A stretch of 64,000 nt of DNA from Ruminococcus champanellensis 18P13 = JCM 17042 (GTDB lineage: Bacteria > Bacillota > Clostridia > Oscillospirales > Ruminococcaceae): NCBI RefSeq assembly GCF_000210095.1, contig NC_021039.1:1104246-1168245 (forward strand), written 5' to 3'. Shown piece after piece: positions 9,341-17,300 of this stretch. Position 1 is the stretch's first letter; every line of letters starts with the position of its first letter. A program made the translations under genes and the position numbers. Below the pieces are notes generated by a model, which worked only from the letters and a program-made list of their open reading frames with translations, did no database searches and was not told where the DNA came from.

Positions 9341-11242
9341 TTGAAAAAATTGATTCAGAAGTTCCGGTACCGGAAAATGATTCTGGCAGTTGCGGATGCA
9401 TTTATCGTAGCCATTTCTGCACTGCTTGCAAACTTTTTGCTGTCCAATTGGGGGAAGGGGCTTGGTGTATCCGACCTGCGGATCTCCATGGCGGTCAGTG
9501 TGTGCTGCTGTGGTGCCTGCCTGATGCTTGCAGGGGCATACAACAAACTGTGGCGATATTTTAATGTAAAGGACTATCTCTCCTGTGTATATGGGGTTGT
9601 AGCGGGGGTCACTGCCGCCTGTCTGTTGGTGTACATCATCCGGGGGGATGTGCCGGTGATCTATGCAGTGCTGCATGGAGGCATCATTGTGATCGGCATC
9701 TGTCTGTTCCGGTACATCTTCAAGCAGACCTTTATTGAACTGACCGCCTGCGGCAAGGTGGAGGCAGTCTACAAGCGAACTATGATCATCGGCGCAGGGG
9801 AAGCGACAGATATGCTGATCCGGGAGATCTTCAACACCCGGGAAAGCCGGGCGGTCAATGACGCTTCCTATGATCCGGTGTGCATCATTGACGACGATAC
9901 TGCCAAAATCGGCACGGCAGTGCAAGGGGTGCCGGTGGTTGGCACCACGGACGAGCTTCTGAAGTATACGGAACAGATGCAGATCCAGCAGATTATTTTC
10001 TCCATCCCTTCCTGCCTGGACGATGAACGGCAGCGGATCCTGGATATCTGTGCAAAGGCGAACCTGCCGGTGAAGGTAATGCCTTTTATCAGTGAGCTGA
10101 TCTTTGAAGAAAATACCCTGCTGGGGCAGATGCACGACATTAAGGTGGAGGATCTGCTGGGGCGGGAGCCCATCAAATTTGACAACCAGGATATCCGGGC
10201 GTTTATCAGCGGAAAGGTGTGTATGGTCACCGGCGGCGGTGGTTCCATCGGCTCGGAACTGGTGCGGCAGATCGCAAAATATGATCCCAAGCAGATCATT
10301 ATTGTGGATATTTACGAAAATAATGCCTATGATATTCAGCAGGAGCTGAAAATGGAGTACGGGGACGGCCTGGATCTGGTGACCTTGATTGCCTCTGTCC
10401 GGGATTACTTCCGGATGAACCAGATCATGGATCGATACAAGCCGGAGATCGTGTTCCATGCGGCGGCTCACAAGCATGTGCCTCTGATGGAGGTTTCCCC
10501 CATGGAGGCTATCAAGAACAACGTGGTGGGTACCTTCAACGTAGCAAGCCTGGCACAGTTCCACAATGTGCAGAAGTTTGTGATGATCTCCACGGACAAG
10601 GCGGTGAATCCCACCAACGTGATGGGAGCCTCCAAGCGGTGCTGTGAAATGATCATCCAGTATCTGTCCCAGGAGAAGGACGGGGTGACGGAATTTGTCA
10701 CCACCCGGTTCGGCAACGTACTGGGTTCCAACGGGTCGGTGATCCCTCTGTTCAAACGGGAGATCGAGCAGGGCAAGCCGGTGACTGTGACCCATCCGGA
10801 CATTATCCGCTATTTTATGACCATCCCGGAGGCGGTGAGCCTGGTGATGGAGGCGGCAGCCATTGCCCACGGCGGCGAGATCTTCGTGCTGGATATGGGC
10901 AAGCCGGTGCGGATCGTGGCACTGGCGGAAAACCTGATCCGCATGTACGGCAAGCAGCCCTATACAGATATCCCCATTGTCTTTACGGGACTGCGACCCG
11001 GGGAGAAGATCAAGGAGGAGCTGCTGATGGACGAGGAGGGACTGCAAAAGACCCAAAACAAGCTGATTTTCATTGGCAGACAAATCGAGATCAATGACAC
11101 CACCTTTATTCAGGCACTGCGGCGGCTGCGGGATGCGGCATTGAAAAATGATGAAGCAACTGCCGTGTGGGCACTGCACGAGATGGTTCCCACCTTTACC
11201 ACCCCGGAGGAGTTCAACAAAAAGGTGCTTATGATGGCTTGA
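9341..11242 (+). CDS. Membrane-bound nucleoside-diphosphate-sugar 4,6-dehydratase (WbpM/CapD family)
   Basis: This large membrane-anchored dehydratase probably converts UDP-GlcNAc to a 4-keto-6-deoxy sugar for exopolysaccharide or glycoprotein glycans. The N-terminal 120 residues hold four hydrophobic segments. A first Rossmann-like part (MIIGAGEATDMLIREI) is followed by the catalytic SDR domain with VTGGGGSIGSELVRQ near residue 295. The active site reads STDKAVNPTNVMGASKR, where Met replaces the usual SDR Tyr, as in WbpM-type large dehydratases. I place the start at TTG 9341 because GGGAG (9327-9331) lies nine bases upstream; ATG 9323 lacks any ribosome site. The stop overlaps the next promoter. 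Confidence 0.88.
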   Translation: MKKLIQKFRYRKMILAVADAFIVAISALLANFLLSNWGKGLGVSDLRISMAVSVCCCGACLMLAGAYNKLWRYFNVKDYLSCVYGVVAGVTAACLLVYIIRGDVPVIYAVLHGGIIVIGICLFRYIFKQTFIELTACGKVEAVYKRTMIIGAGEATDMLIREIFNTRESRAVNDASYDPVCIIDDDTAKIGTAVQGVPVVGTTDELLKYTEQMQIQQIIFSIPSCLDDERQRILDICAKANLPVKVMPFISELIFEENTLLGQMHDIKVEDLLGREPIKFDNQDIRAFISGKVCMVTGGGGSIGSELVRQIAKYDPKQIIIVDIYENNAYDIQQELKMEYGDGLDLVTLIASVRDYFRMNQIMDRYKPEIVFHAAAHKHVPLMEVSPMEAIKNNVVGTFNVASLAQFHNVQKFVMISTDKAVNPTNVMGASKRCCEMIIQYLSQEKDGVTEFVTTRFGNVLGSNGSVIPLFKREIEQGKPVTVTHPDIIRYFMTIPEAVSLVMEAAAIAHGGEIFVLDMGKPVRIVALAENLIRMYGKQPYTDIPIVFTGLRPGEKIKEELLMDEEGLQKTQNKLIFIGRQIEINDTTFIQALRRLRDAALKNDEATAVWALHEMVPTFTTPEEFNKKVLMMA

Positions 11243-11267
11243 CAATTTGCTTTCGGTATGGTAAAAT
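11239..11267 (+). promoter_or_regulatory. Promoter of the Mn riboswitch / P-type ATPase unit
   Basis: TTGACA (11239-11244), 17-base spacer, TAAAAT (11262-11267). The -35 box overlaps the stop codon of the preceding gene. Confidence 0.8.
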
Positions 11268-11270
11268 CAT

Positions 11271-11409
11271 TGAAAAGGGAGTAGCATATATATCCGCCGG
11301 GCGGATGTATGGTTCCTGTCGTCATCACGGAGCATGGCTCTCGGCAGGAAATCTTTCGTTGAGACGAAATTTGCGAGACTTTTGCAGAGATGCAGGAGTC
11401 TCGCTTTTT
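11271..11409 (+). promoter_or_regulatory. yybP-ykoY manganese riboswitch
   Basis: The leader carries the conserved features of the yybP-ykoY aptamer: the 5' strand AAAAGGGAGTAGC (about 11274-11285), the loop CCTGTCGTCATCACGG, the partner CTCTCGGCAGGA, and the second conserved loop TTGAGACGAAATTTGCGAGAC. It begins just after a promoter and ends in an intrinsic terminator, so Mn2+ binding is expected to prevent termination and switch on the ATPase downstream. The two conserved loops that form the metal site are both present. This class is known to precede Mn exporters and P-type ATPases. Confidence 0.88.
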
Positions 11410-11410
11410 G
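11373..11410 (+). terminator. Expression-platform terminator of the riboswitch
   Basis: GCGAGACT (11373-11380) pairs with AGTCTCGC (11397-11404), with an inner TGCA/TGCA stem, followed by five T. Its 5' strand overlaps the 3' part of the aptamer, as needed for switching. Confidence 0.85.
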
Positions 11411-11440
11411 CTGTAAAATATAGGAAAGGAAGTTGCAGGT

Positions 11441-14107
11441 ATGGAGCAGAAGGCATATCACTTGCAGACCCCGGAGGATGCTCTGGAGGCGTTGGGCAGC
11501 AGTCCCAAGGGGCTGGATCAGAAGGAGGTACAGCGGCGGCTTGAACAATATGGAAAAAACAAGCTGACAGAGGCGGCAAAGACCCCCACCTGGAAGCGGT
11601 TTCTGGGACAGTTGAAGGATCCTATGATCATCATTCTCATTGCGGCGGCAGTGGTCTCTGCTTTGATCCCCCTGTTTGAAGGGGGCGGAGTGGGGCTGTC
11701 GGACTTTGCGGATACCATTATTATTGCAGTGGTGGTGCTGCTGAACGCAGTTCTGGGCGTGGTGCAGGAATCCAAGGCGGAACAGGCCATTGATGCGCTG
11801 AAGAAAATGACCGCTGCGCATTCCAAGGTTCTGCGGGATGGAAAGCCTGCCACCGTGCCCACGGAGGAGCTGGTGCCCGGTGATGTGATCCTGCTGGAGG
11901 CTGGAGACGCTGTGCCGGCAGATGCCCGTATCCTGGAATGCGCCTCCATGAAGTGTGAGGAGTCCGCTATGACGGGAGAATCCGTGCCGGTGGATAAATC
12001 AGCGGAGGGACTGCATGGAGAGGACGGAAAGGAGATCTCTCTGGGGGATCGTCGGAATATGCTGTATATGGGCAGCACCATTGTATACGGCAGAGGTACC
12101 GCAGTGGTCACCGGCACCGGCATGCATACGGAAATGGGCAAGATTGCCGGGGCGCTGAATGCGGCGCAGGACGAAAAGACGCCCTTGCAGGAAAAGCTGA
12201 CCCAGCTGAGCCGGTATCTGACCTGGCTGGTGCTGGGCATCTGCGTGATTGTGTTTGTGGCATCCCTGCTGCGAACCGGTGACTTTACCAATCCCAAGAC
12301 CTATGTGGACACCTTCATTGTGGCAGTGAGCCTGGCGGTGGCAGCGATTCCGGAGGGGCTTGCAACGGTGGTTACCATCGTGCTGTCCATGGGTGTGACG
12401 AAAATGTCCAAACAGGGTGCGGTGATCCGGAAGCTGTCGGCGGTGGAGACCCTGGGATGCACCCAGATCATCTGTTCCGACAAGACCGGCACCCTGACCC
12501 AGAATAAAATGACCGTGGTGGAAACCCGGGAGGCAGGCAGTGAGCCGTTGCTGGCAACCGCCATGGCACTGTGCAGTGATGCAGAGCTGGATGACCAGGG
12601 GGAGGCTATTGGAGAGCCTACGGAATGCGCTCTGGTGGCATACGCAAACAAGTGCGGACTGCCCAAGCCTGTACTGAAAGCCGAGCAGCCCCGGATCGGG
12701 GAACTGCCCTTTGATTCCGACCGGAAGCTGATGACCACAGTGCATCGGACGGAGGAGGGCATCCTCCAGTACACCAAGGGCGCGCCGGACTGCTTACTGG
12801 CACGGTGCAGCGCCTACTTTGACGGCACCAAGGAGGTGCCCATGACGGATGCCCTCCGGCAGCAGATTCTGGGGGCGAACAAGGCACTGGCGGACAAGGC
12901 GCTCCGGGTGCTGGCGGCAGCCTACCGGCGGCATGCCCAGGAGCCTGTACCGGGGGATTACACTTCGGAAAATCTGGAGCAGTCCCTGGTATTTTGCGGT
13001 CTGACCGGCATGATCGATCCGGTTCGGCCGGAGGTCAAGGCGGCAATTGCCCAGTGTCGTTCTGCCGGCATCCGTCCGGTCATGATCACCGGAGATCACC
13101 GGGATACGGCAGTTGCCATCGGCATGGAGCTGGGGATTCTGACGGATCCCTCCCAGGCCATTACCGGAGCGGAACTGAACCAGATCAGCGACGAGGATTT
13201 TGCACAGCGTGTCACAGAATTTTCCGTGTATGCCCGGGTACAGCCGGAGCATAAGGTGCGGATCGTGAAGGCATGGAAGGCACGGGGAATGGTAACTGCC
13301 ATGACCGGAGACGGAGTGAATGATGCACCCTCCATCAAAATTGCGGATATCGGCGTCGGCATGGGCATCACCGGTACGGATGTAACCAAGAACGTGGCGG
13401 ATATGATCCTCAGCGACGACAACTTTGCCACCATTGTCAAGGCGGCAGAGGAAGGGCGGCGGATCTACGATAATATCCGGCGTACCATCCGGTTCCTGCT
13501 GTCCTCCAACCTGTCGGAGGTTATCAGCATCCTGATTGCTACTCTGCTAGGCTTTACCATTCTCAAGCCCACCCACCTGCTATGGATCAATCTGATCACG
13601 GACGCCTTTCCGGCACTGGCGCTGGGCATGGAAGCCGGCGAGAAGGACATTATGCAGCGGCCGCCCCGGGATCGGAAGGAGGGCATTTTCGCCGGCGGTC
13701 TTGGCGTGGACGTGGTATGGCAGGGCTTTGTGATCGCCTTGCTGACGTTGGCGGCGTACCTGATCGGGGATTATATGGAGCGTGGACATTTTGCCATTGA
13801 GAACAGTGCAGATGGCATGACCATGGCATTCCTCACCATGTCTCTGACGGAAATGTTCCATGCCTTCAACATGCGCCGGGAAAGGGGTTCCATCTTCGCT
13901 GTGCATAGGCAGAATTGGTACCTGTTTGGCGCCATGGCGTTCTCTCTGATTGCCACCACTGCCGTGATCTACATTCCGGCGTTGAAGCAGGCGTTCCAGT
14001 TTGAGTCCATCAGTCCGGCGGAGTATCTGACTGCCGTGGGACTGGCGTTCCTCATCATTCCCATCGTGGAGTTGGTGAAGCTGTTCCGCAGATTGGGCAG
14101 CAAGTAA
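11441..14107 (+). CDS. P-type cation ATPase (PMCA/SERCA-like), probable Mn2+/Ca2+ exporter
   Basis: The 888-residue protein has the full P2-type ATPase layout: an N-terminal cation-ATPase domain, TM1-2 near residues 60-100, the actuator motif TGES near 180, PEGL in TM4 near 304 (ion-binding segment AVAAIPEGLA), phosphorylation motif CSDKTGTLTQNKM with the Asp near residue 347, the KGAPD nucleotide-domain motif, TGDGVNDAPS, and a C-terminal four-helix region. Sequence class suggests calcium. The manganese riboswitch in front argues that the physiological cargo is Mn2+, or both ions, with the pump relieving Mn excess. It is transcribed alone and followed by a terminator. Confidence 0.92.
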   Translation: MEQKAYHLQTPEDALEALGSSPKGLDQKEVQRRLEQYGKNKLTEAAKTPTWKRFLGQLKDPMIIILIAAAVVSALIPLFEGGGVGLSDFADTIIIAVVVLLNAVLGVVQESKAEQAIDALKKMTAAHSKVLRDGKPATVPTEELVPGDVILLEAGDAVPADARILECASMKCEESAMTGESVPVDKSAEGLHGEDGKEISLGDRRNMLYMGSTIVYGRGTAVVTGTGMHTEMGKIAGALNAAQDEKTPLQEKLTQLSRYLTWLVLGICVIVFVASLLRTGDFTNPKTYVDTFIVAVSLAVAAIPEGLATVVTIVLSMGVTKMSKQGAVIRKLSAVETLGCTQIICSDKTGTLTQNKMTVVETREAGSEPLLATAMALCSDAELDDQGEAIGEPTECALVAYANKCGLPKPVLKAEQPRIGELPFDSDRKLMTTVHRTEEGILQYTKGAPDCLLARCSAYFDGTKEVPMTDALRQQILGANKALADKALRVLAAAYRRHAQEPVPGDYTSENLEQSLVFCGLTGMIDPVRPEVKAAIAQCRSAGIRPVMITGDHRDTAVAIGMELGILTDPSQAITGAELNQISDEDFAQRVTEFSVYARVQPEHKVRIVKAWKARGMVTAMTGDGVNDAPSIKIADIGVGMGITGTDVTKNVADMILSDDNFATIVKAAEEGRRIYDNIRRTIRFLLSSNLSEVISILIATLLGFTILKPTHLLWINLITDAFPALALGMEAGEKDIMQRPPRDRKEGIFAGGLGVDVVWQGFVIALLTLAAYLIGDYMERGHFAIENSADGMTMAFLTMSLTEMFHAFNMRRERGSIFAVHRQNWYLFGAMAFSLIATTAVIYIPALKQAFQFESISPAEYLTAVGLAFLIIPIVELVKLFRRLGSK

Positions 14108-14157
14108 AGGCAATACTGTATCATCTTTGAGTGGTGCAGCCGAATACAAATCCAAAC

Positions 14158-14197
14158 AGCCCGGAGGCGATGAATCCCATCGTTTCCGGGCTGCTTT
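14158..14197 (+). terminator. Intrinsic terminator after the P-type ATPase
   Basis: CAGCCCGG (14158-14165) pairs with CCGGGCTG (14186-14193), with an inner CGATG/CATCG stem, followed by CTTTTG. Confidence 0.75.
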
Positions 14198-14251
14198 TGC
14201 GATACTCCAGACGCTGCTTTCTCGCAACAGCTTGACTGGGGACGGTTTTTG

Positions 14252-14280
14252 TTGATTTCTGACAAAGTTCGTGCTATAAT
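14252..14280 (+). promoter_or_regulatory. Promoter of the giant helicase gene
   Basis: TTGATT (14252-14257), 17-base spacer, TATAAT (14275-14280), 44 bases before the chosen ATG. Confidence 0.75.
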
Positions 14281-14323
14281 AGACTTAGATATTGTCGCAG
14301 TGCATGCAGGAAGGAGCAGGCGT

Positions 14324-17300
14324 ATGGATGCAAACATCAGCATCAACGGACAGGTTGCAGGAACGATCAACTTTGCCATGCAGCAAAATTATATTCCGGT
14401 GATTCGCAGGCTGGTTTTCACCAACCAGGGGCAGGAGGAACTGGACGGTCTCCGGGTGCGGATCAGCTTTGAGCCGGAATTTGCCCATGTGTTTGAAGCC
14501 CAGCTGCCGAAGCTGTCTCCGGGAACACCGGTGGAGCTGTCCCCGGTGCGGCTGGTGATGCATGGGGACTATCTGTTTTCACTGACGGAGCGGATGGAGG
14601 GCAATATCCGGATCCGGGTGATGCAGGGGGAGACATGTCTGCATGAGGAATGCATTTCCATTGCTCTGCTTGCCTATGACCAGTGGCCGGGCTTGCTGCA
14701 AGTGCCGGAGATCATTGCAGCCTTTGTGACACCCAATCATCCCAGAGTAGGAGAATTGACTGCAAAGGCAGGGAAATGGCTGCAAAAGTGGCTGGGGGAG
14801 CCCTCCTTTACCGGCTACCAAAGCCGGAATCCCAACATCGTCAAAACGCAGGCGGCAGCTATCTATGCTGCATTGCAGGCGGAGAACATTGCGTATCATA
14901 TGCCCCCGGCAAGCTATGAAACCATGGGACAGCGGGTGCGGTTGCCCCATGCGGTGCTGGAGCAGAAATGCGGCACCTGTCTGGATCTGGCGGTGCTGTA
15001 TGCAGCATGTCTGGAGGCTGTAGGACTGAATGGACTGTTGGTGTTCGTCAAGGGGCATGCCTTTGCCGGGGTGTGGCTGGAGGAGGAGACCTTTGCGGAG
15101 TGTGTGGAGGATGACATCTCTGCGCTGACCAAGCGCATGGCATCCGGCATTGACCAGCTGTACCTGGTGGAGTGTACGGATTGGATTGCAGGCAGATCCG
15201 TGGACTTTGATCATGCAGGCAAGCATGCGGCAGAGCATCTGGAGGATCCGGTGGCGTTCCAGTGTGCCATTGACATGAGCCGGTGCCGGGGCAGCGGCAT
15301 CCGCCCCATTCCCACCCGGATCAGTCAGGACGGTACCTTTGCCTCTGTGGATTACGGCACCCGGACGGAATCGGACATAACCGCTGCTCCCAAGCAGATC
15401 GACCTGGCACTGCACAATGCTGCCTCCCAGGAGCAGACCGTAACCCGAAAGACCATCTGGGAGCGGAAACTGCTGGATCTGAGCCTGCGAAACAGTCTTT
15501 TGAACTTCCGTCCCACCGCCTCCAGCATTCAGCTGATGACGGCAGATCTCAGCAAGCTGGAGGACGAGGTGTCCCGGGGCGAGGACTTCAAAATCATGCC
15601 TGCCCCCAATGATTTTACCCTGACCCTGTCTGACAGCCGGATCTTCGAGATCGAAAACGAACGGGATCTGATCACCACCATTGCGGAGTCTGAATTCAAA
15701 AACAAGCGGCTGCGCACTTTTATGGATACTGCCGACCTGGAACGGATCCTCAAAAAGCTGCACCGGCAGTCTAAGGTGAGTCTGGAGGAAAACGGCGCCA
15801 ATACCCTGTACCTGGCTCTTGGGTTTCTGCGGTGGTTTGAAACGGATCAAAGCGAGCGTCCCAGGTATGCGCCACTGGTGCTGGTACCGGTGGATCTGGT
15901 TCGGAAGATTCAGGATCGCTCCTACTCCATCCGGATCCGGGATGAGGAAACCCAGATGAACGTGACGCTGCTGGAAATGCTGCGGCAGGATTTCGGCATC
16001 CGGATCAATGGGCTTAACCCTTTGCCGGAGGATGAAAGCGGCGTGAATTTGCCTTTGGTGTATCAGACCGTCCGGCAGGGCGTCATGTCTAAAAAACACT
16101 GGGATATTGAAGAAGTGGCATTTTTGGGACAGTTCTCCTTCAGCCAGTTTATTATGTGGAACGATATTCGCAGTCGGTCAGCGGATCTGGAACAAAGCAA
16201 GGTGGTATCCAGTCTGGTTTCCGGCAGTCTTGTCTGGGAACCGGAGCAGCTGTCCATGACGCCTGCCCAGTTGGATGCGCAGGTGTCCCCCTGTGACATG
16301 GCGGTGCCCACCAGTGCGGATTCCTCCCAGCTGGCGGCGATCTATGACGCATCCCGGGGGCAGAGCTTTGTGTTGCACGGCCCGCCCGGAACGGGCAAGT
16401 CCCAGACCATCACCAATATGATCGCCAACGCTCTGTACAACGGCAGATCTGTGCTGTTCGTGGCGGAGAAAATGGCAGCACTGTCCGTGGTGCAGAAGCG
16501 ACTGGCAGCCATTGGGCTGGATCCCTTCTGCCTGGAGCTTCACTCCAACAAGGCGCAGAAAAAGGCGGTGCTCAATCAGCTGGCGCATACCCTGGAGGTG
16601 GGGCGTATCAAGGCACCGGAGGATTACGACCGGGAGGCTGCTCGGCTGCACAACCTGCGGCAGGAGCTGAATGGCGTGATGGAGGAGCTGTACCGGAAGC
16701 GTCCGGTGGGCATGTCCGTATACGATGCCCTGCTCATGCAGGAGGATTGTTCAGTGGAGCTCCCAATGGATCCCGACTTTGTAGAAGCTGCGGATCCGGA
16801 ACAGTACACCGCCTGGACGGATGCCGTGCGCAAAACCGCCGTTGCAGGCCAGGCATTGGGGGGATACCGGAACAGTCCCTTGCAGCACTGCCGGATGCGG
16901 GAGTATACCCCGGAACTACGGCAGCAGTTTCTGGAGAATGCAGGCACTCTTGCAGCACAGGCACGGGAGAGCGGTCGGATCTATACAGCACTGGGGGAGG
17001 GCTTGCCTCTGGATGCAGCCGGCAGCCGTTATATGCTGCAGTTGCTGAAAACCGTTCTGGAGCGAAGCCGTGGACTGGAGACGCTGGTGTTTGATGCGGA
17101 GCTGGAGCAAACCCGTGGTCAGACAGAAGCCCTGTTGGAAAATGGTGTTGCATACACTGCCTTGAGTCGGGAGATCGCAGCGGAGTATGAACCCAGTGTG
17201 CAGAGCTTTGACAGCGATGCCGCAATGCTCCGGTGGAACCAGACCCAGCAAAAATGGTTCCTGCCCCGGCTCATCGGCTCCAACAAACAGGTCAAGACTC

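Noticed and set aside
9314..11245. 643-codon minus-strand frame opposite the dehydratase gene
   Set aside because: High-GC antisense shadow without any family pattern; the plus strand carries a clear WbpM/CapD protein. Similar shadows at 14579-16099, 18335-19669 and 38531-40435 were also dropped.
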